DNA of 64,000 nucleotides, taken from positions 251,206 to 315,205 of the forward strand of contig NZ_LR733825.1 in NCBI RefSeq assembly GCF_902506535.1. Direction: 5' to 3'. This document shows, piece by piece, positions 36,581 to 45,765 of this stretch. Position numbers and translations under genes: made by a program. The first letter of the stretch is position 1; the number at the start of each line of letters is the position of its first letter. This DNA is from Pseudomonas sp. 8Z (GTDB lineage Bacteria > Pseudomonadota > Gammaproteobacteria > Pseudomonadales > Pseudomonadaceae). The notes beneath the pieces are model-generated. The model was not told the DNA's origin. It worked only from the letters and a program-made list of their open reading frames with translations, and made no database searches.

Positions 36581-37780
36581 ATGTCTGGTAATCGTGGTGT
36601 GGTTTATCTCGGAGCGGGCAAGGTCGAAGTGCAGAAAATCGACTACCCGAAAATGCAGGATCCGCGCGGCAAGAAGATCGAGCACGGGGTCATCCTGAAA
36701 GTTGTTTCCACCAACATCTGTGGCTCCGACCAGCACATGGTGCGTGGTCGTACCACCGCGCAGGTCGGCCTGGTGCTGGGCCATGAGATCACCGGCGAGG
36801 TGGTCGAAAAGGGCCGCGACGTCGAGCGTCTGCAGATCGGTGATCTGGTTTCCGTTCCCTTCAACGTCGCCTGCGGTCGTTGCCGTTCCTGCAAGGAACA
36901 GCACACTGGCGTGTGCCTGACCGTCAACCCGGCGCGTGCCGGCGGTGCCTACGGCTACGTCGACATGGGCGACTGGACCGGCGGCCAGGCCGAATACGTG
37001 CTGGTGCCTTACGCCGACTTCAACCTGCTTAAACTGCCGGATCGCGACAAGGCCATGGAGAAAATTCGTGACCTGACCTGCCTGTCCGACATTCTGCCGA
37101 CTGGCTACCACGGCGCCGTTACCGCTGGCGTCGGCCCAGGCAGCACCGTTTACGTCGCAGGTGCCGGCCCGGTCGGTCTGGCCGCTGCAGCTTCGGCGCG
37201 CCTGCTCGGCGCTGCCGTGGTCATCGTCGGTGACCTCAACCCGGCGCGTCTGGCCCATGCCAAGGCTCAGGGCTTCGAGATCGCCGACCTGTCGCTGGAC
37301 ACCCCGCTGCACGAGCAGGTCGCAGCATTGCTGGGCGAGCCGGAAGTCGACTGCGCCATCGACTGCGTGGGCTTCGAGGCCCGTGGTCATGGCCACGAAG
37401 GCGCCAAGCACGAGGCGCCGGCCACTGTGCTCAACTCGCTCATGCAGATCACCCGCGTGGCCGGCAAAATCGGTATTCCCGGCCTGTATGTCACCGAAGA
37501 TCCGGGCGCGGTGGATGCCGCCGCCAAGATCGGCAGCCTGAGCATTCGCTTTGGCCTCGGTTGGGCCAAGTCGCACAGCTTCCACACCGGCCAGACGCCA
37601 GTGATGAAGTACAACCGTGCGCTGATGCAAGCCATCATGTGGGATCGCCTGAACATCGCCGACATCGTCGGTGTAGAGGTGATCAGCCTGGACGACGCGC
37701 CGCGCGGTTACGGCGAGTTCGACGCAGGCGTGCCGAAGAAATTCGTCATCGACCCGCACAAGACCTTCAGCGCCGCGTAA
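36581..37780 (+). CDS. fdhA: Glutathione-independent formaldehyde dehydrogenase
   Basis: This is a zinc-dependent alcohol-dehydrogenase family enzyme that oxidises formaldehyde to formate with NAD; it clears formaldehyde made by GbcAB and SoxBDAG. The 399-residue protein has ICGSDQHMVRGR and LGHEITGEV (catalytic zinc). The four-Cys structural zinc loop is CGRCRSCKEQHTGVC. The Rossmann motif VAGAGPVGLAAAASA is followed by a long GHGHEGAKHEAPATVL insert typical of FdhA. GAAGGAG precedes the ATG. Confidence 0.95.
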   Translation: MSGNRGVVYLGAGKVEVQKIDYPKMQDPRGKKIEHGVILKVVSTNICGSDQHMVRGRTTAQVGLVLGHEITGEVVEKGRDVERLQIGDLVSVPFNVACGRCRSCKEQHTGVCLTVNPARAGGAYGYVDMGDWTGGQAEYVLVPYADFNLLKLPDRDKAMEKIRDLTCLSDILPTGYHGAVTAGVGPGSTVYVAGAGPVGLAAAASARLLGAAVVIVGDLNPARLAHAKAQGFEIADLSLDTPLHEQVAALLGEPEVDCAIDCVGFEARGHGHEGAKHEAPATVLNSLMQITRVAGKIGIPGLYVTEDPGAVDAAAKIGSLSIRFGLGWAKSHSFHTGQTPVMKYNRALMQAIMWDRLNIADIVGVEVISLDDAPRGYGEFDAGVPKKFVIDPHKTFSAA

Positions 37781-37855
37781 TTGCCATGCCCCGGCTGCCT
37801 CCGGGGCTGGTAGTGGTAGGTTTCACGGCCTAGGCGCATTGGTCCGCGCCTTTCT

Positions 37856-37884
37856 TTGGGAGCCTTCGGGCTCCCTTTGCCTTT
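37856..37884 (+). terminator. Terminator-like hairpin after fdhA
   Basis: GGGAGCC-ttc-GGGCTCCC is followed by TTTGCCTTT. It sits between the convergent fdhA and aauR genes; another smaller hairpin (GCCCCGG/CCGGGGC) lies at about 37788-37808. Confidence 0.65.
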
Positions 37885-37932
37885 GCCAGGTTGATGCGGC
37901 GGGCGGGATCGGTAATGAGCGCATTTCGCGGC

Positions 37933-39252
37933 CTACAAGCCGTACTTCTTCACCTTGTCGAATAGCGTGGTCTTGGCCAGGCCCAGTGCCTGGGCGGCTT
38001 GGCTCAGGTTGCCGTCGTGGCGCTCTAGGGCGTCGGCCAGGAGGTTGCGTTCGAAGGCTTCCACGGCTTCGTTGAAGCCTGGCCCGGCGCCATCGGTCAG
38101 GCCGCTTTTCTTGAACACTGGCAGGCCCAGAGCAAAACGCTCGGCGACGTTGCGCAGTTCGCGCACGTTGCCGGGCCAGTCGTGGGCCATCAGTGCGGCC
38201 AGGGTTTTGCGATCCAACTCCGGCACGGCGCGGTCGAAGCGCAGCGCCGCCAGTTGCAGAAAATGTTCGAACAACAGGGCGATGTCCTCGCGGCGCTCAC
38301 GCAGCGGTGGCAGCTCCAGGGTCACTACGTTGAGGCGGTAATACAGGTCGCTGCGAAACTCGCTACGTTTGCCCAGCTCGGCCAGGTCGGCCTTGGTCGC
38401 GGCGATCACCCGGCAGTCGACGGCGACTGATTGGTTCGAGCCGAGGCGCTCCAGGCTGTGCTCCTGTAGCACGCGCAGCAGTTTGATTTGCAGGTTGATC
38501 GGCATGCTCTCGATTTCGTCGAGGAACAGGCTGCCGCCATTGGCGTGCTCGATTTTGCCGATGCGGCGTTTACCGGCGCCGGTGAAGGCGTGGGCCTCGT
38601 GGCCGAAAATTTCGCTCTCGAACAGGCTTTCCGGCAGGCCGCCGCAGTTCAGCGCGACGAACTGTTTGTGCTGGCGCTTGCTGAAGTCATGCAGGCTGCG
38701 GGCGATCAGTTCCTTGCCGGTGCCGGTTTCACCTTCGATCAGTACGTTGGCGTTGGTGTCGGCGACATTGGCGATCAGCTCGCGCAACTGTTGCATGGCG
38801 GGCGAGCGTCCGATGATGCGTTGCTCCAGCGCTTGGCGCCCGGCCAATTGGCGGCGTAGGGCGCTGACTTCACGGGCCAGGCTGCGTTGCTCTAAGGCGC
38901 GGCGGGCGACGTCTACCAGGCGCTCGGGGGAGAAGGGTTTTTCCATGAAGTCGTAGGCGCCGTCACGCATTGCACCAACGGCCATGCCGATGTCGCCGTG
39001 GCCGGTGATCAGCACCACCGGCAGGCGCGGGTCGCGCTGCTTGAGGCGCTTGTGCAGTTCCAGGCCGTCGATGCCGGGCAGGCGAATGTCGCTGACGACG
39101 ATGCCGGCGAAGTCGGCGTCGATCTGGTTCAGTGCCTCCTCGGCACTGCTGACGCCGATGCTAGGGATATCTTCCAGGGCCAGTGCCTGCTGGCAGCCGA
39201 GCAGCACATGGGGGTCGTCTTCGACGATCAGGACGGTGAGGCTGTCGCTCAT
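37933..39252 (-). CDS. aauR: Sigma54-dependent response regulator for acidic amino acids
   Basis: AauR answers to AauS and activates uptake and use of glutamate/aspartate and their amides. The 439-residue protein has a receiver domain (LIVEDDPHVLLG; phosphoacceptor Asp in VVSDIRLPGIDG). The AAA+ domain has Walker A GETGTGKE and Walker B LFLDEIES. The sigma54 contact loop reads HAFTGA rather than GAFTGA; a changed first residue is seen in other DctD-like proteins, from memory. A Fis-type HTH (LSQAAQALGLAKTTLFDKVK) ends it. Start overlaps the aauS stop by 4 bp. Named by its place beside aatJQMP. Confidence 0.85.
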   Translation of the reverse strand: MSDSLTVLIVEDDPHVLLGCQQALALEDIPSIGVSSAEEALNQIDADFAGIVVSDIRLPGIDGLELHKRLKQRDPRLPVVLITGHGDIGMAVGAMRDGAYDFMEKPFSPERLVDVARRALEQRSLAREVSALRRQLAGRQALEQRIIGRSPAMQQLRELIANVADTNANVLIEGETGTGKELIARSLHDFSKRQHKQFVALNCGGLPESLFESEIFGHEAHAFTGAGKRRIGKIEHANGGSLFLDEIESMPINLQIKLLRVLQEHSLERLGSNQSVAVDCRVIAATKADLAELGKRSEFRSDLYYRLNVVTLELPPLRERREDIALLFEHFLQLAALRFDRAVPELDRKTLAALMAHDWPGNVRELRNVAERFALGLPVFKKSGLTDGAGPGFNEAVEAFERNLLADALERHDGNLSQAAQALGLAKTTLFDKVKKYGL

Positions 39253-41114
39253 GGTTGCGGCTCTCGTGGATAGGGCAGGCTGAGGACGAAGGCGGTGCCG
39301 CCTTCATCCGGGTGGCGCACGGTGAGGCTGCCGCCAGCAGCGGCGGCGAGGCTGGCCGAGAGGGTCAGGCCGAGGCCCAGGCCCTGTTCGCCGGGCTTGG
39401 TGGTGAAGAAGGGTTCGAACAGGTGCACGCGGGTTTCCGGGGCGATACCGGGGCCGTTATCGCGTACGTCTAGCTGATACTGTTCGGCCTCGGCGCTGCC
39501 ACTGAGCCAGATGTGCCGGTCGGTTTGTGGTTGCAGGGCGTCGAGGGCATTGCTGATCAGGTTGACCAGAATTTGTTCCAGACGAATCTGCTCGATGGCC
39601 AGGCGCGTCTCGCTGAAGTGGTGGTGGATGTGCACGCGCGTGCGCTGCAGGCGTGGGTGCAACAGCAGTAGGGCGGCATCGACCGCCTGTTGCAGCGAGG
39701 CTTCGCCCTGATCGCCGCTGCGCCGGGCGAAGGCGCGCAGGCTGGCGGTGATTTTGCCCATGCGGTCGACCAGTTCGGCGATGTTCTGCAGGTTGCTGCT
39801 GGCGACATCCAGCGCACCGCGTTGCAGGAAGCGCACGGCATTGGCCGACAGGGTGCGCAGGGCGGCCAGCGGTTGATTGAGTTCGTGGGCGATGCTGGTG
39901 GACATCTGCCCGATGACCGCCAGTTTGCCGGCCTGCACCAGTTCGTCCTGAGCCAGGCGCAGGGTGTTTTCGGCCTGCTGGCGCTCGCTCACTTCGGCCT
40001 GCAGGCGTTCGTTGCTAGCCTGCAGGTCGGCGGTGCGCTCGACGATCTTGCGCTCCAGCTCGTCATTCACGGCTTGCAGCGCCTCACGGGCGGCCAGGCG
40101 CGTGGCGATGACCTTGCGTCGCTCGTTCCAGGCGATCAGCAGAAAGGCCAGCAAGGCGCAGGCAGCAGCGGCTAGCAGGGCGTTGAGCAGGGCGGCACTG
40201 CGCTGCTCCTGCAATGGGCTGAGCAGGGTCAGGTGCCAGGGCGTGTCGACCAGCGGGCGGGTTTGCAGTAAGTAGCGCGTCATGCTGCCTGCGCTTTTGA
40301 AGCTGACTTGTTCCAGACCGGGCCCTATTGCGTGCCGTTCGGCGAACTGCAGCTCTTCCAGCGCCGCCCAGTGATATTGCAGGCTGCGCGCCAGGCGCTC
40401 GCGGGTGGCGTCGTCGAGTGTCTGTACCGCCTTGAGGCGGCGTGCCGGGGTGCTGGAGAGGATGATGATGCCGTTCTCATCACTGACGTACGCCTCCAGA
40501 TGGGCGCGCTGCCAACGCTCTTCCAGGGTATCGAGGCGTACCTTGACCACCGCCACGCCAATGATCTTGCCGTTTTCGCGTAGCCCGTGGGAGAGGTAGT
40601 AGCCGGCCTCGCCTGTGGTGCTGCCGATGCCGTAGAAGCGTCCGGCTTTGCCTTGCACGGCGTCTTGGTAGTAGGCGCGAAACGACAGGTCTTCACCCAG
40701 GTAGCTGTCGGCGCGATCCCAGTTGCTGGTGGCGATGACTCGCCCGTCCAGATCGAGCACGTAGATGGCGAGGCTGCCGCTGCGCTGGTTCAGCCCGGCC
40801 AGGTACAGATTGACGTGATGGCGGCGGTAAGCCGTGGGGAATTGCAGCAGGCGTGAGACGTTGCCTTCGAGCTCCAGCAGGCTGGGCAGGTAGGTGTATT
40901 TGGTGATCTCGCTTTCTACTGCGCGGGCATTGAGTTCGAGTTGCCGTTCGCCATTTTCGGCCAGCGTCTGAATGCCGCTGCGGTCACTGAGCAGATAGGC
41001 CGCGTAGCCGCTGCCCAGCACCAGGATCAGGAGCAGGCAGACCAGCGAGAAGTGACGAAGCAGGCGCGTTTTCACGATCAGGTCGGCATGAGGACTGGCG
41101 GTGAGATATTGCAT
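39249..41114 (-). CDS. aauS: Sensor histidine kinase for acidic amino acids
   Basis: The 621-residue DctB-like kinase has transmembrane helices near 23-43 and about 295-315. A double-Cache periplasmic sensor lies between them (LAIYVLDLDGRVIATSNW, AYVSDENGIIILSS). A coiled coil, the HisKA box MSTSIAHELNQPLAALR and HATPase motifs (DNGPGI, GLGLGLTLS) follow. The start at 41114, with AAAGGA upstream, is preferred. It is transcribed after aatP and coupled to aauR. Confidence 0.87.
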   Translation of the reverse strand: MQYLTASPHADLIVKTRLLRHFSLVCLLLILVLGSGYAAYLLSDRSGIQTLAENGERQLELNARAVESEITKYTYLPSLLELEGNVSRLLQFPTAYRRHHVNLYLAGLNQRSGSLAIYVLDLDGRVIATSNWDRADSYLGEDLSFRAYYQDAVQGKAGRFYGIGSTTGEAGYYLSHGLRENGKIIGVAVVKVRLDTLEERWQRAHLEAYVSDENGIIILSSTPARRLKAVQTLDDATRERLARSLQYHWAALEELQFAERHAIGPGLEQVSFKSAGSMTRYLLQTRPLVDTPWHLTLLSPLQEQRSAALLNALLAAAACALLAFLLIAWNERRKVIATRLAAREALQAVNDELERKIVERTADLQASNERLQAEVSERQQAENTLRLAQDELVQAGKLAVIGQMSTSIAHELNQPLAALRTLSANAVRFLQRGALDVASSNLQNIAELVDRMGKITASLRAFARRSGDQGEASLQQAVDAALLLLHPRLQRTRVHIHHHFSETRLAIEQIRLEQILVNLISNALDALQPQTDRHIWLSGSAEAEQYQLDVRDNGPGIAPETRVHLFEPFFTTKPGEQGLGLGLTLSASLAAAAGGSLTVRHPDEGGTAFVLSLPYPREPQP

Positions 41115-41177
41115 CACAGTCCTTTGCGGCTGGATAGGATGGGGTAGTCGTAGGCCTGCCCATCGATTGCAGGTGCT

Positions 41178-41211
41178 CAATCGCCGGGTGCAGTGTTGTA
41201 CCCGGCGATTG
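41178..41211 (-). terminator. Hairpin between aatP and aauS
   Basis: A 12-bp stem, CAATCGCCGGGT / ACCCGGCGATTG, lies in the 110-bp gap. No T-run follows, so it may lower read-through from the transporter genes into aauSR rather than stop it. Confidence 0.55.
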
Positions 41212-41224
41212 TCCTGGGCGTGCC

Positions 41225-41959
41225 TTAGTGCTGGAGAATCTTCGCCAGGAACTGCTGCGCGCGTTCCGAGCGGGCGTTGATATCGCCGAAGAACTCCTCC
41301 TTGGCGCAGTCCTCGACGATCTGCCCACGGTCCATGAAGATCACCCGGTCGGCCACCTTGCGTGCGAAGCCCATCTCATGGGTCACGCACATCATGGTCA
41401 TGCCCTCGTTGGCCAACTGCACCATGACATCGAGCACCTCGTTGACCATCTCCGGGTCGAGGGCCGAAGTCGGCTCGTCGAACAGCATCACCACCGGATC
41501 CATCGCTAGGGCGCGGGCGATGGCCACACGCTGCTGCTGGCCGCCGGAGAGCTGCCCCGGATGCTTGTGTGCGTGCGCCGACAGGCCGACGCGGTCAAGC
41601 AGGGCCAGGCCTTTCTTGGTGGCGTCTTCCTTGCTGCGGCCAAGCACCTTGATCTGCGCGATGGTCAGGTTTTCGGTGATGGTCAGGTGCGGGAACAGCT
41701 CGAAGTGCTGGAACACCATGCCGACGCGCGAGCGCAGCTTGGGCAGGTTGGTCTTCTTGTCGGCGATGGAGGTGCCATCGACGTTGATGTCGCCCTGCTG
41801 GAAAGGCTCCAGCGCGTTGACGCACTTGATCAGGGTGGACTTGCCCGAGCCCGATGGCCCGCATACCACCACCACTTCGCCCTTGTTCACCTTGGTGCTG
41901 CACTCGGTCAGCACCTGGAAGTCCCCGTACCACTTGTTGACGTTTTTAATGGAAATCAT
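41225..41959 (-). CDS. aatP: Acidic amino-acid ABC transporter, ATPase
   Basis: The 244-residue ATPase of the polar amino-acid (GltL-like) type has Walker [10 protein letters not shown], signature [15 protein letters not shown], Walker [15 protein letters not shown] and the His switch CVTHEMGFA. It energises uptake of glutamate and aspartate. Its start overlaps the aatM stop by 4 bp. Confidence 0.93.
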   Translation of the reverse strand: MISIKNVNKWYGDFQVLTECSTKVNKGEVVVVCGPSGSGKSTLIKCVNALEPFQQGDINVDGTSIADKKTNLPKLRSRVGMVFQHFELFPHLTITENLTIAQIKVLGRSKEDATKKGLALLDRVGLSAHAHKHPGQLSGGQQQRVAIARALAMDPVVMLFDEPTSALDPEMVNEVLDVMVQLANEGMTMMCVTHEMGFARKVADRVIFMDRGQIVEDCAKEEFFGDINARSERAQQFLAKILQH

Positions 41960-42624
41960 ACGGCTAACCTTTTTTGCAGACGCTTGACCAGTTGCGAAGC
42001 GGCGAAGCTGACAGTGAAGTAGACCAGGCCGGCGAAGATCAGAAACTCATGGGGCTGGCCGATGATATCGCCACGCGAGCGAGCGGCGTTGAGGAAGTCC
42101 ATCAGGCCCACGGTGTACACCAGCGAGGTGTCCTGAAAGAGGATGATGCTCTGTTGCAGCAGCAGCGGGGTCATCTTGCGGAAGGCCTGCGGCAGGATGA
42201 TCAGGCGCATGCATTGCCCGTAGCTCATGCCCAGGGCCGACGCTGCGCCCATCTGGCCCTTGGGGATGGCCTGTATACCGGCGCGGACGATCTCGCAGAA
42301 GTACGCCGCCTCAAACATCACGAAGGCCACCAGGCACGAGCTGAACGCCCCCACCGGGGTGTCTTCGCCGGTGATCCAGCGCAGGATGAACGGCACCGCG
42401 AAGTAGAACCAGGTAATCACCAGCAGCAGCGGGATCGAGCGGAAGTAGTTGACGTAAGTGGCAGCGAAGTTGGCCAGCAGCTTGTTGTGCGACAAGCGCA
42501 TCAGCGCCAGCAGCGTGCCCAGGGCAACGCCACCGAGCACGCCCAGCACCATCAGTTGCAGGGTCATCAGCATGCCGCTCCACATTCCTGGCAGGGCCGG
42601 AATAATCGGGGAAAAGTCCATCAT
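41956..42624 (-). CDS. aatM: Acidic amino-acid ABC transporter, permease
   Basis: The 222-residue inner-membrane protein of the HisM/GltK type has about five helices. The EAA loop region is [20 protein letters not shown]. It overlaps aatQ upstream and aatP downstream by 4 bp each. Confidence 0.92.
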   Translation of the reverse strand: MMDFSPIIPALPGMWSGMLMTLQLMVLGVLGGVALGTLLALMRLSHNKLLANFAATYVNYFRSIPLLLVITWFYFAVPFILRWITGEDTPVGAFSSCLVAFVMFEAAYFCEIVRAGIQAIPKGQMGAASALGMSYGQCMRLIILPQAFRKMTPLLLQQSIILFQDTSLVYTVGLMDFLNAARSRGDIIGQPHEFLIFAGLVYFTVSFAASQLVKRLQKRLAV

Positions 42625-43367
42625 TTACCCCCTACGGAAATCAGGCCTGGTACCGCAACCTTCTTCTCGATCACGCGCATGATCATCATGAGGCTCATGT
42701 TCAGGGTGAAATAGATCAGCGTGGCCAGGGTGAAGGCCTCGAACAGGTTGGCGCTGAACTCGGCGGTCTGCTTGGTCTGCGCCAGCAGTTCCATGAGGCC
42801 GATCAAGGATGCCACCGAGGAGTTCTTGAAGATGTTGAGGAACTCGCTGGTCAGCGGCGGAATGATGATGCGAAACGCCTGTGGCAGTAGCACGTTGGCG
42901 TAGATCTGCGGCAGGCGAAAACCCATGGCGTAGGCCGCAGCGGTCTGGCCCTTGGGCAGTGCTTGGATGCCGGTACGCACCTGCTCGCACACTCGCGCCG
43001 CGGTGAACAGGCCAAGGCACACCACCACCGACAGATAGGCCGAGGTAGCCGGGTTGAGATCCTGCTTGAACCACAGCTCCAGCGGCTCGGGCAGCAGATC
43101 CGGCACCAGGAAGTACCAGAGGAAGAGCTGCACCAGCAGTGGCACGTTGCGGAAGATTTCCACGTAGGCGGTGGCGATCCCGGAAATCAGGCGGTTCGGC
43201 ACGGTACGCATAACGCCCAGCAGCGAGCCCAGCGCCAGGGCGATCAGCCAGCCGACCAGGGCGATGGCGATGGTCCAGCCCAGGCCGGTGATGAACCAGT
43301 CCAGATAGATTTCGCTGCCGATGCCGGTGGACTTGAAGTAGATACCCCAGTCCCAGTTGTAATTCAT
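42621..43367 (-). CDS. aatQ: Acidic amino-acid ABC transporter, permease
   Basis: The 248-residue permease of the GltJ type starts MNYNWDWGIYFKSTGIGSEI. Its EAA loop is EQVRTGIQALPKGQTAAAYA. I placed the start at 43367 because the residues before it do not look like this family. It pairs with AatM as a heterodimeric channel. Confidence 0.92.
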   Translation of the reverse strand: MNYNWDWGIYFKSTGIGSEIYLDWFITGLGWTIAIALVGWLIALALGSLLGVMRTVPNRLISGIATAYVEIFRNVPLLVQLFLWYFLVPDLLPEPLELWFKQDLNPATSAYLSVVVCLGLFTAARVCEQVRTGIQALPKGQTAAAYAMGFRLPQIYANVLLPQAFRIIIPPLTSEFLNIFKNSSVASLIGLMELLAQTKQTAEFSANLFEAFTLATLIYFTLNMSLMMIMRVIEKKVAVPGLISVGGK

Positions 43368-43478
43368 TGCGGGTGACCCCCGTGTGGCTAAAGCTTGGGT
43401 TGAAAGGGGCCGAGCACGCGGCAGCATGCCCCAGCCGCGGGTAGCGGCTGTGCCCCTTATCGCTCAGGAGAAAGAACC

Positions 43479-43543
43479 GTAGGGCGGGTGCAACCCGCCA
43501 GAATCGTTGTGGACGATCGGGTTGCGGGCTTCACCCGCCCTAC
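43479..43543. repeat. GTAGGGCGGGTGCAACCCGCC-type inverted repeat
   Basis: The left arm GTAGGGCGGGTGCAACCCGC is mirrored by GGGCTTCACCCGCCCTAC. It lies in the 217-bp aatJ-aatQ gap, where it may set the ratio of binding protein to permease mRNA. The same family occurs twice in tandem before creB. Confidence 0.75.
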
Positions 43544-43584
43544 GGTGCTGTGCTAGCTCTTGTGAAGCTAACGCAGGTATACCG

Positions 43585-44496
43585 TCAGATCTGTTCTGCA
43601 GATTTGTCGGTGGGATTGGCGATCAGCTTTTTCAGCTCGTCGCTCATGGGGAAGTTCATGTTCAGGCCCTTCGGCGGAACAGGCTGCTCGAACCACTTGT
43701 TGTAGAGGGTATTGATCTCGCCAGAGGCGAAGGTGGCGCTGATGGCCTTGTCGACCACCTGCTTGAAGCCCTCATCACCCTTGCGCAGCATGCAGCCGTA
43801 AATCTCGAAAGACTGCGGCGTGCCGACCACGTGCCAGTCGTCCGGCTTCTTGGCCTTGGCCATTTCACCGGCCAGCAGGGCGTCGTCCATCATGAAGGCC
43901 ACGGCGCGGTTGGATTCGAGCATCAGGAAGGATTCGCCGTGATCCTTGGCGGAAATCACGTTCATGCCCATCTGTTTCTCGGCGTTCATTGCCTTGATCA
44001 GGCGCTCGGAGGTAGTGCCGGCGGTGGTCACCACGTTCTTGCCCTTGAGATCAGTGAAATCGTTGACGCCGCTGGTCTTCTTGGTCAGCAGGCGGGTGCC
44101 CACCTCGAAGATGCCCACCGAGAATGCCACTTGCTGCTGACGTTCGACGTTGTTGGTGGTGGAGCCGCATTCCAGATCGACGGTGCCGTTCTGCACCAGC
44201 GGGATACGGGTCTGCGAGGTGACCAGGTTGTAGCGCACCTTCAGGTCCGGCATACCCAGTTCCTGCTTCAGCGCATCGACCACTTTCAGTTGCAGGTCAT
44301 GGGAGTAGCCGACCGGTTGGCCGGAGGCATCGCCGAAATAGGAGAAGGGGATGGACGAGTCGCGATGGCCCAGGGTGATGGTGCCGGTTTCTTTGATCTT
44401 CTTCAGAGTGCCGGTCAGCTCCTCGGCCATGGCCGGGGTGGACAGGACGGCGGCGGCAATGGCCAGGCTCAGTACGCGGTGGAAGGTACGCATCAA
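43585..44496 (-). CDS. aatJ: Acidic amino-acid ABC transporter, periplasmic binding protein
   Basis: The 303-residue protein has a signal peptide (VLSLAIAAAVLSTPAMAEE) and the SBP_bac_3 fold (ETGTITLGHRDSSIPFSYFG, then LECGSTTNNVERQQQVAFSV). The second motif is typical of glutamate/aspartate-binding GltI-like proteins. It is the first gene of the aat operon and is preceded by a sigma54 promoter. Confidence 0.93.
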   Translation of the reverse strand: MMRTFHRVLSLAIAAAVLSTPAMAEELTGTLKKIKETGTITLGHRDSSIPFSYFGDASGQPVGYSHDLQLKVVDALKQELGMPDLKVRYNLVTSQTRIPLVQNGTVDLECGSTTNNVERQQQVAFSVGIFEVGTRLLTKKTSGVNDFTDLKGKNVVTTAGTTSERLIKAMNAEKQMGMNVISAKDHGESFLMLESNRAVAFMMDDALLAGEMAKAKKPDDWHVVGTPQSFEIYGCMLRKGDEGFKQVVDKAISATFASGEINTLYNKWFEQPVPPKGLNMNFPMSDELKKLIANPTDKSAEQI

Positions 44497-44554
44497 TGGG
44501 TTCCTCGACGTTGTTGTTGTGATGGCGCGGGGTTACACATACCGCCATCACTAG

Positions 44555-44570
44555 AGCAGGTTGCATGCCA
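44555..44570 (-). promoter_or_regulatory. Sigma54 promoter of aatJ
   Basis: The minus strand reads TGGCATGCAACCTGCT; GG and GC have the correct 10-base gap and only the first T of TTGC is changed. It lies ~60 bp before the aatJ ATG, matching control by the sigma54 activator AauR. Confidence 0.75.
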
Positions 44571-44688
44571 GGCCTGTCGAGGACGCCTGATTACGCGGCA
44601 ATGGCTGAAAAATAGGGCTTGTCGTCGCGATGACGAGGGCGCCTTGGGGGCTGGGCGTTCGCCTTGCCGACTGCGTGAGCGCTACTCA

Positions 44689-44702
44689 TTCGGAAATCCG
44701 AA
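44689..44702. promoter_or_regulatory. AauR-binding palindrome upstream of aatJ
   Basis: TTCGGAAATCCGAA is a perfect match to TTCGG-N4-CCGAA, the motif I recall for AauR in P. putida. It lies ~130 bp upstream of the predicted start site, a normal enhancer distance, just beyond the stop of the acyltransferase gene. Confidence 0.75.
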
Positions 44703-44714
44703 CAGCGAGACGTC

Positions 44715-45608
44715 TCAGGCGGCGTGTTCCTCTCGCAATTGGGCGATGCGCTGATCTTTTTCTTGCCATAGAGCCGATACCCAATCCTGCATGCGCAGAC
44801 GAAAGGCGGGATCGTTCTCGTAATCTCCCTGGCACAACGCGGGGTCGAGGGGCAGCGTGCGGATGTCGATGAGCACTTTTCCGACCTGGCCGCTGAGCAA
44901 ATCCCAGAAGCCCGGAACGCGCTTGCCGGGATAGACCAGGGTGACGTCCAGTACGGCGTCGATCTGCTCGCCCAGCGCGGCGAGAACGAAGGCCACGCCG
45001 CCTGCCTTGGGCTTGAGCAGATAACGATAAGGTGACTGCTGCTGGGCCTGTTTGACGGGGGTGAAGCGGGTGCCTTCCAGGTAATTGACCACGGTGACCG
45101 GCAGACGCTTGAACTTCTCGCAGGCGGCCTTGGTGATCTCCAGATCCTTGCCTTTCATATGTGGGTTCTTCTGCAGATAGGCTTTGGAATAGCGCTTCAT
45201 AAAGGGGTAGTCGAGCGCCCAGAAGGCCAGGCCGAGAAACGGTACCCAGATCAATTCCTGTTTGAGGAAGAACTTGAAGTAGGGCGTCTTGCGGTTGAAC
45301 GCCTGCACCAGCGCGGGGATGTCGACCCAGGACTGGTGGTTGCTGATCAGCAGATACGAGCGATCGCCACGCAGATCGGCGTTACCGCGGATGTCCCAGT
45401 GAGTGGGGGTGAGCAAGGCAAAGATGCGTTTGCAGTTCTCGGCCCAGAACTCGGCGACCCACATCACCGCGCGCGAGCAGGTATCGCGCGGCGCTTGGCC
45501 CGGCAGCACGAGCTTGGCGAGGGCGCACAGCAAGAGCGGGCCAATCAGGATCAGGGTGTTGGCGAGTAGCAGGGTAATGTTGGCAAGGCCGGTCAGCAGA
45601 GGGCGCAT
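44715..45608 (-). CDS. 1-acylglycerol-3-phosphate acyltransferase-like protein (YihG type)
   Basis: The 297-residue membrane-associated protein has an N-terminal hydrophobic helix (ITLLLANTLILIGPLLLCAL). The acyltransferase boxes are NHQSWVDIP (NHxxxxD), then FWALDYPFMKRY and NYLEGTRFTP (EGTR). It most likely acylates lysophosphatidate or a similar acceptor, as YihG does in phospholipid synthesis. The ATG at 45608 gives the usual family N-terminus. Confidence 0.85.
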   Translation of the reverse strand: MRPLLTGLANITLLLANTLILIGPLLLCALAKLVLPGQAPRDTCSRAVMWVAEFWAENCKRIFALLTPTHWDIRGNADLRGDRSYLLISNHQSWVDIPALVQAFNRKTPYFKFFLKQELIWVPFLGLAFWALDYPFMKRYSKAYLQKNPHMKGKDLEITKAACEKFKRLPVTVVNYLEGTRFTPVKQAQQQSPYRYLLKPKAGGVAFVLAALGEQIDAVLDVTLVYPGKRVPGFWDLLSGQVGKVLIDIRTLPLDPALCQGDYENDPAFRLRMQDWVSALWQEKDQRIAQLREEHAA

Positions 45609-45765
45609 ATCGACTCCATGGCAGGCGGTGAGCGGCAATCTTATGCAAGGTTGGCGCGGGGCTCAAAAGTTGAGATAAGTGGCTTATTGCCAGTCGGCGG
45701 TTACACTCAAAGCGCAGGATCATCTGCGCATATGGACGCTTTCTTTTCTTTGCTGGTAAGGGCCA

